A stretch of 64,000 bases of DNA from Echiichthys vipera (Eukaryota; Chordata; Actinopteri; Perciformes; Trachinidae). Location of the stretch: positions 25,435,158 to 25,499,157 of the forward strand of contig OY829661.1 in the NCBI GenBank assembly GCA_963691815.1. The letters are read 5' to 3'. The position numbers and the translations under genes were made by a program. The notes beneath the pieces were generated by a model, which had not been told where the DNA came from, made no database searches, and saw nothing but the letters and a program-made list of their open reading frames with translations. Shown piece by piece: positions 34,055-45,832 of the stretch; the first letter of the stretch is position 1, and each line of letters begins with the position of its first letter.

Positions 34055-34712
34055 CCCTGTTTTCCTTGGGGTCAAATTGACCCAATTCAATGTTTAACAT
34101 CTCTAAAAACATCCTTTTGTTTGCTTTATATTTAATGACTTTTCCTGATTTTATGAGGAAAATTGGGAATAACCTAAAACCTGGCACTATGATATGTTTA
34201 CATTGTACTGTACACATACTTGTTGCACTGTCAATGTGATCATTTGGACGATATAACCATTATTATTATCGATTTTACACTTCAAATACGTATGAAATGT
34301 ATGTAAATGTTTGTTTTTCCTGAGGTCGGATTGGCCCTGAACACAACACACGCCGCTGTCCTTTATAATGTAAGTTGCCTTCATTCCAAACATTATAAAT
34401 AACTCAAAATAACTCTTAATATAACATACTTACTTTAAAGAACACAACCAAATAACCCATGATCCAATTTGAGATCAGTCAATATGTTTCCCCTGTATCC
34501 CCGAAGTCACGTTTTAGGGATCCTGGATGTGTAAGCAGGTGTTTGGGGCGCTGAGTTTACTTTAAAATGATATTTAAGTCGTCAACAAATACCCATAAAA
34601 CACCTGTCACACTTTGATTATGATCATTCTCTGGATGTGTGCATGGCTGGGGTCAAATCAACCCCGAGGGTAAAGGGTGTCAGTGACACCTGAGGGGGGA
34701 CAGGAGGCTTAA
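34055..34712. mobile_element. Old piggyBac-like MITE
   Basis: This is a diverged relative of the elements at 51101 and 52542. It starts CCCTGTTTTCCTTGGGGTCA and ends near GACAGGAGGC followed by TTAA (34709-34712). It shares the internal order ATGTTTAACATCT, TTTATATTT-ATGACTTTTCCT, CACACTTTGATTATGATCAT. The left TTAA is mutated to TAAA. It has no transposase. Confidence 0.6.
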
Positions 34713-34983
34713 AAGAGCGGAGAGTTGCAGCAGACCTGCAGTTTTCCGGCACTTTGCTCCAGATGTGCGGTGCTCGAACACCGCATGCTGCCTCTCCTCC
34801 ACGCAACAGTACACACCGTCCACCGTGCACGGAGACACGCACGTCCTCTCCTGCTTTAAGAGCCCACACGGATGCTCCATCGCAGGCCAGCTGGGAGGCC
34901 CGCACCCTTTGTTTACATTCAGGCTCCGGCTCCTTCTCGTGCTTCACTTGGCACGAACCGACGCACCGCCTCCCTCTCTCTCT

Positions 34984-35019
<36 letters not shown>

Positions 35020-35580
35020 CCGGCGAACACACTCCTCTGCTCAGCCTACCCGGTAACGATGCTGACAAATGGCACATCCATTGTCTCTGCTCTGCTTCCT
35101 TGTTGCTAAGCTATCAGCATCCTTGGAGTCAGAAGTGGTACCCAGGATGCTGCTGCTGCACGCCGCCACGCCCCTTTCCCATCTCGCGCTTTGCAGCCTG
35201 GAGAGACCAGCTGTGGAGGGGGGGCTGGGCTCTTTCTGCAAATGCTGTTGCAACCATGAGAGTTTTTTCCACTCACCTGCGTTTTTTTCTTAGTCTAAAC
35301 TGTCATCGCGCGCAGAGGCTGTGAGATCCCCTTTCCTGGTCGCGGGTCGTCGCAGATGTGAGGTGCGTGTGTTCGAGGCCGACTGGAGGTGCTTTCCTCG
35401 GCTTAGCCACATAATAGAGACGCGCTCCCCCGAAAGCGACGGCTGTTATTGTCCAATATCGCCATTGCACTTTCAGACTGGGTGTTACGTCATGCGCTGG
35501 GCTGCACGCGGGTTGATAGGCAGACGAGAGGTGGGTGCGCGCGCGTCATTGGTTGAAAACTCGCGAGTGGGCGGGGGGGT
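34713..35580 (-). promoter_or_regulatory. traf2: Candidate traf2 promoter and 5' UTR region
   Basis: A GC- and CpG-rich stretch 2.6-3.4 kb upstream of the traf2 ATG. Read on the minus strand it has a GC box (35569-35575), a CCAAT box (35548-35552) and a CRE-like TGACGTAA (35485-35492), and no TATA box. The ATG exon appears to begin at a splice acceptor, so a non-coding first exon could lie here. Its borders cannot be set from sequence. Frames of 100-150 residues on both strands are compositional artefacts, including a CA run at 34987-35018. Confidence 0.4.
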
Positions 35581-35586
35581 TGGCTT

Positions 35587-36240
<654 letters not shown>

Positions 36241-36309
36241 CATATGAGTCATATTCACATTACTATACATACTATTATAGTTACTGATACTCTTTGGCTG
36301 CTTGCATCT

Positions 36310-36898
36310 CTGGAAGTGTCTGTCTTTGTCTCTGTCTCTGTCCATCTGTCTGTCTTTGTCTCTCTCTGTCTGTCTTTGTGTCTGTCTTTGTCTCTGTCTC
36401 TGTCCATCTGTCTGTCTTTGTCTCTCTCTGTCTGTCTTTGTCTCTCTCTGTCTGTCTTTGTGTCTGTCTTTGTCTCTGTCTCTGTCTGTCTTTGTGTCTG
36501 TCTTTGTCTCTGTCTCTGTCCATCTGTCTGTCTTTGTCTCTCTCTGTCTGTCTTTGTCTCTCTCTGTCTGTCTTTGTGTCTGTCTTTGTCTCTGTCTCTG
36601 TCCATCTGTCTGTCTTTGTCTCTCTCTGTCTGTCTTTGTCTCTCTCTGTCTGTCTTTGTGTCTGTCTTTGTCTCTCTCTGTCTGTCTTTGTCTCTCTCTC
36701 TGTCTGTCTTTGTGTCTGTCTTTGTCTCTGTCCATCTGTCTGTCTGTCTCTCTCTCTGTCTGTCTTTGTGTCTGTCTTTGTCTCTCTCTCTCTGTGTGTC
36801 TCTCTCTCTCTGTCTGTCTTTGTGTCTCTCTGTCTGTCTTTCTCTCTCTCTGTCCATCTGTCTGTCTTTCCTCTCTTTCTCTCTCCTTCTCTTCCTCT
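36310..36898. repeat. TCTG/TCTTTG compound microsatellite
   Basis: About 590 bp of TCTGTCTGTCTTTGTCTCTC-type repeat with a higher-order period marked by TCCATCTGTC. Frames on both strands (213-283 residues; Arg/Gln/Asp/Lys/Thr or Cys/Leu/Ser rich) stay open only because the repeat lacks stops. Confidence 0.95.
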
Positions 36899-37445
36899 CT
36901 CCGGTGCAGACAGATGTCCGTCCTCCACAGAGCTGGGTCTGTCTGACGTTCCTGTCTGTTATAGTGAAGGTTTTCGTCTCCACCGTACTCTACGGGGGAA
37001 TTGTTGGGTCTCTGTAAATGATAAATAAGTCAGAGAGTGTGGTCTTTACCTACTCTGTAAAGTGTCCTGAGATAACTTTTGACATCTGTCTGCACCGGAG
37101 ACAGGAAGAGAAGGAGAGAGAGAGAGAGAGAGACAGACACATTTTTACCCTAACATCAATATTCATATTAATATCTTTAAGCTGCGTTAATTCAGCAACA
37201 AAGACAGAACAAACGCAAACATCAGGAAGTTGTAAAACCAATAAGGAGAAAAGAGAGAAATATAAAAGAAAGTGTTCTCGTGTTGTAATATTCATGTCAT
37301 ATTTCATTATATTTGTACAGAGTGTCAAACTCAAGGACATCATTAAGTATATAATGTATATTTTAAAGCGTAATGAATCATTAAAAACATACAGTAGTTG
37401 AATAAACGTAGATGTTACAAAAATTAAATATATTTTCTCCGTTTT
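36899..37445. other. Non-coding DNA before the TRIM cluster
   Basis: No gene seen. 37015-37078 matches the repeat at 14835. A GA run lies at 37113-37130. Confidence 0.4.
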
Positions 37446-37684
37446 GGATAAGACTGGAATTTAATCTAACAATCCTGATCGTGTTAAACTGTTAAAAAAA
37501 TACCAAAAAACTTGTGTTTTAATAAAATCTTTTAATGTTTATAAATGTGAAAACATATAAGAGCTGTAGTTTATGATTGTGTTTGTTATAGATTACATTT
37601 GATCTACAAAAGAGGAGAAAACAGTGAAAAATATCACCCATCCTGAGATCTTAGACCCAAAGGAGACATCATCAAATGTATTTC

Positions 37685-37690
37685 TTTATT
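37685..37690 (-). terminator. Candidate poly(A) signal, TRIM copy 1
   Basis: Minus-strand AATAAA. The same site recurs in the other units at 41747-41752 and 45546-45551. If used, the satellite would lie in the 3' UTR. Confidence 0.3.
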
Positions 37691-37705
37691 CCAGACGATT
37701 CAAAA

Positions 37706-37783
37706 CACAATAATATTACAAATGTACATTAATGTCAGAGTTACAGACCACAGTATATGAGTGATCAGTGACACATGAGCACA
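37706..37783. repeat. 78-bp direct repeat flanking the unit 1 satellite
   Basis: It starts CACAATAATATTACAAATGT and ends GACACATGAGCACA. A near-identical copy lies at 38538-38615, so the satellite sits between two direct copies. The same arrangement is found at 41768 and 42331, and at 45567 and 45834. Confidence 0.9.
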
Positions 37784-37794
37784 TTTGATATCAG

Positions 37795-38532
37795 AATCAT
37801 GATTATGAGATAAAAAGTCATAATAATGAGATAAAAAGTCGTAATAATGAGATAAAAAGTCGTAATAATGAGATAAAAAGTTGTAATAATTAGATAAAAA
37901 GTCGTAATAATGAGATAAAAAGTCGTAATAATGAGATAAAAAGTCATAATAATGAGATAAAAAGTCATAATAATGAGATAAAAAGTCATAATAATGAGAT
38001 AAAAAGTCGTAATAATGAGATAAAAAGTCGTAATAATGAGATAAAAAGACATAATAATGAGATAAAAAGTCATAATAATGAGATAAAAAGTCATGATTAT
38101 GAGATAAAAAAGTCATAATGAGATAAAAAGTTTAAATTAAGAGATAAAAAGTTGTAATAATGAGATAAAAAGTTGTAATAATGACATAAAAAGTCATAAT
38201 AATGACATAAAAGTTTAAATAATGAGATAAAAAGTCATAATAATGAGATAAAAGTCATAATAATGAGATAAACGTCATAATAATGAGATAAAAAGTCATA
38301 ATAATGAGATAAAAGTCATAATAATGAGATAAAAAGTCATAATAATGAGATAAAAGTCATAATAATGAGATAAAAAGTCATAATAATGAGATAAAAAGTC
38401 ATAATAATGAGATAAAAAGTCATAATAATGAGATAAAAAGTCATAATAATGAGATAAAAATCATAATAATGAGATAAAAAGTCATAATAATGAGATAAAA
38501 AGTCATAATAATAATGAGATAAAAAGTCAAAA
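37795..38532. repeat. 21-bp satellite, unit 1 (about 740 bp)
   Basis: Units of GAGATAAAAAGTCATAATAAT with length and base variants, downstream of the first TRIM gene. On the minus strand it gives YDFLSHY repeats with no coding meaning. Confidence 0.95.
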
Positions 38533-39071
38533 TGAGACACAATAATATTACAAATGTACATTAATGTCAGAGTTACAGACCACAGTATATGAGTGATCAG
38601 TGACACATGAGCACAGTCGATGTTCCTGGTGATTGCCATCTTGTGGACAGTTCTTGATATAGGCAGTGCTGAAGTACAGGTCCTGAACTCTTCTGTTACT
38701 TTGATCGAGAAAAAGAAACAACAACACACAAATGCATCAATATAAATCACATATTCAGACATTTAGAGCACACACAAGTTTCCATTTTCATGCAGAGAAA
38801 TGTGAGTTCAGGTGAAGAACACACATCATCGTGAGCAGTGATTTAGCCTCCGTGGCTAAACAGACGCAGGAAGGAGCGCCACCTAAAGACACTCAAACAT
38901 TTACACAACAACTCAAGACAAGATGTCAAAGTCCCGCCCACAATGTTTGATTGACAGCTGATCTGTGTGCAGCCGAGGCGTGAAAAGAAAAATCAGCTCT
39001 CAGCAACAAACGTGGAGAGAAAATAGGTTTGAGGATTAAAACTCAGGATTTAACCATTAAATTACTTCTGT

Positions 39072-40736
39072 CTATTTGAGTTTACACAACTCAGCAGTGG
39101 CTCCAAACATATAACAAAGACAAAGTCCAGCACAGAGAGGCTGAGTGAATGTGGTCTGGACTCTGTGGAGGAGAGTCATGGTTTCAGAGACGCTGTAGAA
39201 GGACAGAACACCTGCACTGTGATCCAGGTACACTCCGACTCTGGAGGACGGAGGACCTGAGACGGGAGTTGAGACTTTGTTGTGCTCAAAGAAATAACTG
39301 TTGATGTCGTTGTTACAACATAACGCCCAAGAGTTTTCATTTCCTCCAAATGTCTCTGCTCTGCTCATATTCTTGTATGCGACTGCTACAAAAACTCCTC
39401 CTCTCCACTCCACCTCCCAGTAACAACGTCCAGTCAGACTCTCTCTACTCAGGACCTGAGGATATCCAATGAATCTGTCTGTGTGATCAGAATAAGACTG
39501 TTCTTCACTCATGTATGTTGCTTTTCTGTTCCCCTCAGATAATAACAGACATTTGTTTGCTGTGTTTGGATCCAGTGTGATTTCACGTGAGTATCTTAAG
39601 AAGTCAGCTCTGGTCTTGGGCTCTGCTCGTGGATTTGACGGTGAAACATCCACTTCAGTCACAGTCAGTGAGACGTTTGTCCATTTCTCTCTCAGGACGT
39701 CCTGTAGTGTCTCTGTGACTTCTGACACAGCCGCCGTCACGTCCTCAAAGTGTCTCAGAGGACGGATCTTGAAGCTGGATGTAGATTCAGTGAGTGGAGA
39801 CAGTGAGGTGTAGCTGTGGAGAAACTGGGTGTGATCCTCTGTATGTGAGAGTTGCACCAGCTCAGCGTCTTTCCTCTTCAGCTCAGTGATCTCCTGCTCC
39901 AGCTCCTCCTGAAGCTCTTTGACTCGACTCACTTCAGTTTCCTGCTGGGATCTGACCTGCTGCTTCACATCAGAGCTTCTTTTCTTCATGAGACGGATCA
40001 GCTGGCTGAAGCTCTTCTGGCTGTCCTCCACTGCTTTATCAGCAGAGCGGTTGATGGCCTCCACCTGCTGCTGAAGCAGCTTCACATCTTTCTCTCTGTC
40101 CTGGATCCTCTGCTGGATGTTTAGTCGACTCCCCTCTAGCTCTCTCTGCCTCTCGCTCCTTTCTGCTGCAGCTGAGACTGTGTCGTGGCCTTTATGTTCG
40201 TCATCAAGGCAGAGGTAGCAGATACACTGCTGATCAGTACGGCAGAACATCTTCATCACCTCATCGTGACGAGAGCAGATGTTCTCCTGCAGCTTCTTGG
40301 AGGGCTCCACCAGCTTGTGTTTCTTTAAAGCAGCTACGTTGTAATGAAGCTGCAGGTGTTCCTCACAATAAGAGGCCAGACAGAAGAGACAGGACTTGAG
40401 GGCTTTGAGTTTCCTCCCAGTGCAGACATCACACCCCACATCCTCAGGTCCAGCATAGCAGCGATCATCAGGAGCAGCTTGGAGTCCAGTCTTCTTCAGT
40501 TCCTCCACTATAACTGCTAACATGGTGTTTTTCAGCAGGGCAGGCCTCGGTGTGAAGCTCTGCCTGCACTGAGGGCAGCTGTGTGTTTTCTTCCCCTCCT
40601 CTTCATCCCAGTAGCTTTTAATACAGTTCATGCAGTAGCTGTGTCCACAGGGAATAGCCACCGGATCCTTCAGTAGATCCAGACAGATGGAACAAGAGAA
40701 GGTTTCCCGGTCCAGCTGAACTCCTTTCTGCGCCAT
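39072..40736 (-). CDS. TRIM E3 ubiquitin ligase, tandem copy 1
   Basis: Intact single-exon gene of 554 residues. It encodes a tripartite-motif protein, probably a cytoplasmic E3 ubiquitin ligase of the large fish TRIM (finTRIM / TRIM16- or TRIM25-like) group. RING: Cys15, Cys18, Cys30, His32, Cys35, Cys38, Cys54, Cys57. A first B-box-like zinc site has Cys102, Cys105, Cys116, Cys119 and His127. A second has Cys154, His157, Cys165, Cys176, His181 and His184. A coiled coil covers about 190-300, and a PRY-SPRY (B30.2) domain about 370-554, with LDPNTA, RCYWEVEW and GVYLDHSAGVLSFY. The ATG has purine at -3 and G at +4. The upstream 400 bp are shared with the other copies. It differs from them mainly in the SPRY part (for example CCNNDINSYFFEHNKV). 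The orthologue in other fish cannot be fixed by eye. Confidence 0.93.
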   Translation of the reverse strand: MAQKGVQLDRETFSCSICLDLLKDPVAIPCGHSYCMNCIKSYWDEEEGKKTHSCPQCRQSFTPRPALLKNTMLAVIVEELKKTGLQAAPDDRCYAGPEDVGCDVCTGRKLKALKSCLFCLASYCEEHLQLHYNVAALKKHKLVEPSKKLQENICSRHDEVMKMFCRTDQQCICYLCLDDEHKGHDTVSAAAERSERQRELEGSRLNIQQRIQDREKDVKLLQQQVEAINRSADKAVEDSQKSFSQLIRLMKKRSSDVKQQVRSQQETEVSRVKELQEELEQEITELKRKDAELVQLSHTEDHTQFLHSYTSLSPLTESTSSFKIRPLRHFEDVTAAVSEVTETLQDVLREKWTNVSLTVTEVDVSPSNPRAEPKTRADFLRYSREITLDPNTANKCLLLSEGNRKATYMSEEQSYSDHTDRFIGYPQVLSRESLTGRCYWEVEWRGGVFVAVAYKNMSRAETFGGNENSWALCCNNDINSYFFEHNKVSTPVSGPPSSRVGVYLDHSAGVLSFYSVSETMTLLHRVQTTFTQPLCAGLCLCYMFGATAELCKLK

Positions 40737-41050
40737 TTCACCTCTCAGTGCCGACGCCTGTGTGAGTTTCTCTTCCCCAGAAGTGAAACTAGTCTGAGCT
40801 CTGATCTCAACAACAGGTGTGTGTGCAGTGGGTGGGGCTTGTCAGCTCCTGCACGTCACCACCATGTTGGTTCCACCCATTTTCAAAGTGTAGATCTGAA
40901 GGGGAGGGAACCAGGAAATAAGTGGAGTTCAGAGTGGAGCTGGCTGTGTTTCAGAGCAGGAGGAGGAGGGAGGCGTTATCAAGCTGTGTTCACTCCAGGA
41001 AGAGGAGCGGCTCTGTCAGTCTGAACTCTGCTGCGTGTCGTCCTCTCTCT
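40737..41050 (-). promoter_or_regulatory. Conserved upstream region of TRIM copy 1 with ISRE-like site
   Basis: Nearly identical to the regions upstream of the other two copies. AGTTTCTCTTCC at 40765-40776 differs at one base from the ISRE consensus AGTTTCNNTTTC, and lies about 30 bp from the ATG. Many fish TRIM genes of this type are interferon- or virus-induced. Induction here is inference. Confidence 0.35.
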
Positions 41051-41854
41051 CTCACATGTTTCCTGTCAATCTTCAGCTATTAAAGGCATGAAAAGGCCTC
41101 ACCTTGGTAGCAGAGTTTGACCGTTCCCAATTTGAAGCCTCCTACACAGCTGTTTCTGTTTCATGTAATGACTGTTTCAGCCCACATGTGAAATGTAGTG
41201 ATCATTAGCACCTGTTTGGAATAATTGGGTGATCAGACACCTGACTATAATCCTACAAAATCCCTGAATTTGTGCAGGTGTACCAATAAGAATTGATGCT
41301 GGTTGATGGCAAAGGGTAGTAACACCAAATATCGATTTGATTTACATTTTTCTTTTCTTCGCTCACTTTGCATTTTGCAAATTGATAATAATAAACAATT
41401 GTTTATATTTTTGAAAGCATTCTTGGTTTAGAGTTTTTTTCACACCTGTCTGAAAGTTTTGCAGAGTAATGTATTTCCTTTGGTTTGGACTGAAAAGGCT
41501 GGATTTTAATCCATTATTTTAAAAACAATCTAACAATCCTGATCGTGTTAATGTCTGAAAAATACCAAAAAACTTGTGTTTTAATAAAATCTTTTAATGT
41601 TTACAAATGTGAATACATATAAGAGCTGTAGTTTATGATTATGTTTGTTATAGATTACATTTGATCTACAAAAGAGGAGAAAACAGTGAAAAATATCACC
41701 CATCCTGAGATCTTAGACCCAAAGGAGACATCATCAAATGTCTTTCTTTATTCCAGACGATTCAAAACACAATAATATTACAAATATACATTAATGTCAG
41801 AGTTACAGACCACAGTATATGAGTGATCAGTGACACATGAGCACATTTGATATC

Positions 41855-42330
41855 ATAATCATAATAATGAGATAAAAAGTCATAATAATGAGATAAAAAG
41901 TCGTAATAATGAGATAAAAAGTCATAATAATGAGATAAAAAGTCGTAATAATGAGATAAAAAGTCAAAATAATGAGATAAAAAGTCATAATAATGAGATA
42001 AAAAGTCATAATAATGAGATAAAAAGTCGTAATAATGAGATAAAAAGTCAAAATAATGAGATAAAAAGTCATAATAATGAGATAAAAAGTCAAAATAATG
42101 AGATAAAAAGTCATAATAATGAGATAAAAAGTCGTAATAATGAGATAAAAAGTCGTAATAATGAGATAAAAAGTCAAAATAATGAGATAAAAAGTTAAAA
42201 TTATGAAATAAAAAGTCTAAATTAGGAGATAAAAATCATAATAATGAGAAAAAAAGTCATAATAATGAGATAAAAAATCATAATAATGAGATAAAAAGTC
42301 ATAATAATGAGATAAAAAGTCAAAATGAGA
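41855..42330. repeat. 21-bp satellite, unit 2 (about 475 bp)
   Basis: Same repeat as unit 1, between 78-bp direct copies at 41768-41845 and 42331-42408. Many units read GTCAAAATAAT or GTCGTAATAAT, so the variant mix differs from unit 1. Confidence 0.95.
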
Positions 42331-42864
42331 CACAATAATATTACAAATGTACATTAATGTCAGAGTTACAGACCACAGTATATGAGTGATCAGTGACACA
42401 TGAGCACAGTGGATGTTCCTGGTGATTGCCATCTTGTGGACAGTTCTTGATATAGGCAGTGCTGAAGTACAGGTCCTGAACTCTTCTGTTACTTTGATCG
42501 AGAAAAAGAAACAACAACACACAAATGCATCAATATAAATCACATATTCAGACATTTAGAGCACACACAAGTTTCCATTTTCATGCAGAGAAATGTGAGT
42601 TCAGGTGAAGAACACACATCATCGTGAGCAGTGATTTAGCCTCCGTGGCTAAACAGACGCAGGAAGGAGCGCCACCTAAAGACACTCAAACATTTACACA
42701 ACAACTCAAGACAAGACGTCAAAGTCCCGCCCACAATGTTTGATTGACAGCTGATCTGTGTGCAGCCGAGGCGTGACAAGAAAAATCAGCTCTCAGCAAC
42801 AAACGTGGAGAGAAAATAGGTTTGAGGATTAAAACTCAGGATTTAACCATTAAATTACTTCTGA

Positions 42865-44535
42865 CTATTTTAGTTTACACAATTCAGCAGCAACGTCTCC
42901 AAAAATATAATAACAAAGACGAAGTCCAGCACAGAGAGGCTGAGTGAATGTGGTCTGGACTCTGTGGAGGAGAGTCATGGTTTCAGAGACGCTGTAGAAG
43001 GACAGAACACCTGCACTGTGATCCAGGTACACTCCGACTCTGGAGGACCGAGGACCTGAGACGGGAGTTTGGACTTTGTTGTGATAAAAGAAATAACTGT
43101 TGTTGTCGTTGTTACAATATAACGCCCAAGAGTTTTCATTGTGTCCAAATCTCTCTGCTCTGCTCATATTCTTGTATGCGACTGCTACAGAAACGTCTCC
43201 TCTCCACTCCACCTCCCAGTAACAACGTCCAGTCAGACTCTCTCTACTCAGGACCTGATGATATCCAGTGAATCTGTCTGGGTGATCAGAATAAGACTGT
43301 TCTTCCCTCATGTATGTTGCTTTTCTGTTCCCCTCAGATAACAACAGATGTTTCTCTGCTGTGTTTGGATCCAATGTGATTTCACATGCATATCTTAAGA
43401 AGTCAGCTCTGGTCTTGGGCTCTGCTCGTGGATCTGACGGTAAAACATCCACTTCAGTCCCAGTCAGTGAGACGTTTGTCCAGTTCTCTCTCAGGACGTC
43501 CTGTAGTTTCTCTGTGACTTCTGACACAGCCGCCGTCACGTCCTCAAAGTGTCTCAGAGGACGGATCTTGAAGCTGGATGTAGATTCAGTGAGTGGAGAC
43601 AGTGAGGTGTAGCTGTGGAGAAAATGGTTGTGATCCTCTGTGTGTGAGAGTTGCACCAGCTCAGCGTCTTTCCTCTTCAGCTCAGTGATCTCCTGCTCCA
43701 GCTCCTCCTGAAGCTCTTTGACTCGACTCACTTCAGTTTCCTGCTGGGATCTGACCTGCTGCTTCACATCGGAGCTTCTTTTCTCCATGAGACGGATCAG
43801 CTCGCTGAAGCTCTTCTGGCTGTCCTCCACTGCTTTATCAGCAGAGCGGTTGATGGCCTCCACCTCCTGCTGAAGCAGCTTCACATCTTTCTCTCTGTCC
43901 TGGATCCTCTGCTGGATGTTTAGTCGACTCCCCTCCAGCTCTCTCTGCCTCTCGCTCCTCTCTGCTGCAGCTGAGACTGTGTCGTGGCCTTTGTGTTCGT
44001 CCATAACGCACACAAGACAGATACACTGCTGATCAGTACGGCAGAACATCTTCCTCACCTCATCGTGACGAGAGCAGATGTTCTCCTGCAGCTTCTTGGA
44101 GGGCTCCACCAGCTTGTGTTTCTTTAAAGCAGCTACGTTGTAATGAAGCTGCAGGTGTTCCTCACAATAAGAGACCAGACAGACGAGACAGGACTTGAGG
44201 GCTTTGAGTTTCCTCCCAGTGCAGACATCACACCCCACATCCTCAGGTCCAGCATAGCAGCGATCATCAGGAGCAGCTTGGAGTCCACTCTTCTTCAGTT
44301 CCTCCACTAAAACTGCTAACATGGTGTTTTTCAGCAGGGCAGGCCTCGGTGTGAAGCTCTGCCTGCACTGAGGGCAGCTGTGTGTTTTCTTCCCCTCCTC
44401 TTCATCCCAGTAGCTTTTAATACAGTTCATGCAGTAGCTGTGTCCACAGGGAATAGCCACCGGGTCCTTCAGTAGATCCAGACAGATGGAACAAGAGAAA
44501 GTTTCCCGGTCCAGCTGAACTCCTTTCTGCGCCAT
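42865..44535 (-). CDS. TRIM E3 ubiquitin ligase, tandem copy 2
   Basis: Intact single-exon gene of 556 residues with the same layout as copy 1: RING, two B-box-type zinc sites, coiled coil and PRY-SPRY. I start it at the ATG at 44533-44535, which aligns with the other copies. The frame is open six codons further, but only to a TTG. All RING Cys/His ligands are present. In the second B-box the stretch is CICLVCVMDEHKGH, where copy 1 has CICYLCLDDEHKGH. SPRY differences include FTGYHQ, ALYCNNDNNSYFFYHNKV and an extra residue in the final RLCYYIFGDVAAE stretch. No frameshift or stop, so it is probably functional. Confidence 0.93.
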   Translation of the reverse strand: MAQKGVQLDRETFSCSICLDLLKDPVAIPCGHSYCMNCIKSYWDEEEGKKTHSCPQCRQSFTPRPALLKNTMLAVLVEELKKSGLQAAPDDRCYAGPEDVGCDVCTGRKLKALKSCLVCLVSYCEEHLQLHYNVAALKKHKLVEPSKKLQENICSRHDEVRKMFCRTDQQCICLVCVMDEHKGHDTVSAAAERSERQRELEGSRLNIQQRIQDREKDVKLLQQEVEAINRSADKAVEDSQKSFSELIRLMEKRSSDVKQQVRSQQETEVSRVKELQEELEQEITELKRKDAELVQLSHTEDHNHFLHSYTSLSPLTESTSSFKIRPLRHFEDVTAAVSEVTEKLQDVLRENWTNVSLTGTEVDVLPSDPRAEPKTRADFLRYACEITLDPNTAEKHLLLSEGNRKATYMREEQSYSDHPDRFTGYHQVLSRESLTGRCYWEVEWRGDVSVAVAYKNMSRAERFGHNENSWALYCNNDNNSYFFYHNKVQTPVSGPRSSRVGVYLDHSAGVLSFYSVSETMTLLHRVQTTFTQPLCAGLRLCYYIFGDVAAELCKLK

Positions 44536-44850
44536 TTCACCTCTCAGTGCCAACGCCTGTGTGAGTTTCTCTTCCTCAGCAGTGAAACTAGTCTGAGCTC
44601 TGATCTCAACAACAGGTGTGTGTGCAGTGGGTGGGGCTTGTCAGCTCCTGCACGTCACCACCATGTTGGTTCCACCCATTTTCAAAGTGTAGATCTGAAG
44701 GGGAGGGAACCAGGAAATAAGTGGAGTTCAGAGTGGAGCTGGCTGTGTTTCAGAGCAGGAGGAGGAGGGAGGGGTTATCAAGCTGTGTTCACTCCAGGAA
44801 GAGGAGCGGCTCTGTCAGTCTGAACTCTGCTGCGTGTCGTCCTCTCTCTC
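44536..44850 (-). promoter_or_regulatory. Conserved upstream region of TRIM copy 2 with ISRE-like site
   Basis: The ISRE-like AGTTTCTCTTCC lies at 44564-44575, in the same place relative to the ATG as in copies 1 and 3. Confidence 0.35.
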
Positions 44851-45654
44851 TCACATGTTTCCTGTCAATCTTCAGCTATTAAAGGCATGAAAAGGCCTCA
44901 CCTTGGTAGCAGAGTTTGACTGTTCCCAATTTGAAGCCTCCTACACAGCTGTTTCTGTTTCATGTAATGACTGTTTCAGCCCACATGTAAATTGAGTGAT
45001 CATTAGCACCTGTTTGGAGTAATTGGGTGATCAGACACCTGACTATAATCCTACAAAATCCATGAATTTGTGCAGGTGTACCGATAAGAATTGATGCTGG
45101 TTGATGGCAAAGGGTAGTAACACCAAATATCGATTTGAGTTATATTTTTCTTTTCTTCGCTCACTTTGCATTTTGCAAATTGATAATAATAAACAATTGT
45201 TTATATTTTTGAAAGCATTCTTGGTTTAGAGTTTTTTTCACACCTGTCTAAAAGTTTTGCAGAGTAATGTATTTCCTTTGGTTTGGACTGAAAAGGCTGG
45301 ATTTTAATCCATTATTTGTAAAAACAATCTAACAATCCTGATCGTGTTAATGTCTGAAAAATACCAAAAACCTTGTGTTTTAACAAAATCCTTTAATGTT
45401 TACAAATGTGAATACATATAAGAGCTGTAGTTTATGATTATGTTTGTTATAGATTACATTTGATCTACAAAAGAGGAGAAAACAGTGAAAAATATCACCC
45501 ATCCTGAGATCTTAGACCCAAAGGAGACATCATCAAATGTCTTTCTTTATTCCAGACGATTCAAAACACAATAATATTAAAAATGTACATTAATGTCAGA
45601 GTTACAGACCACAGTATATGAGTGATCAGTGACACATGAGCACATTTGATATCA

Positions 45655-45832
45655 TAATCATGATTATGAGATAGAAAATCATAATAATGAGAAAAAGTCA
45701 TAATAATGAGATAAAAAGTCATAATAATGAGATAAAAAGTCATAATAATGAGATAAAAAGTCATAATAATGAGATAAAAGTCATAATAATGAGATAAAAA
45801 GTCATAATAATGAGATAAAAAGTCAAAATGAG
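45655..45832. repeat. 21-bp satellite, unit 3 (about 180 bp)
   Basis: The shortest version of the array, between 78-bp direct copies starting at 45567 and 45834. Most units are the GTCATAATAAT form, so it is more uniform than in units 1 and 2. Confidence 0.95.

Noticed and set aside
34713..35324. Protein gene in the GC-rich stretch (frames of 100-150 residues)
   Set aside because: Several overlapping frames on both strands are equally open, with no motif. A promoter or 5' UTR explains the composition better.
37700..38762. Minus-strand frames of 109-141 residues with FLSHYYD or TFYLIIM repeats, also at 41827, 42217 and 45561
   Set aside because: They are readings of the 21-bp satellite and the shared flank. 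The MSEYVIYIDAF start is the same in all units only because the DNA is duplicated, and it has no family motif.
39511..40124. Plus-strand frames of 90-107 residues opposite each TRIM gene
   Set aside because: Antisense shadows of a strongly coding strand. They recur in all copies for that reason.
44536..44553. Six-residue longer N-terminus for TRIM copy 2
   Set aside because: The extended frame begins with TTG. The ATG at 44533-44535 aligns with the other two copies and has a good context.
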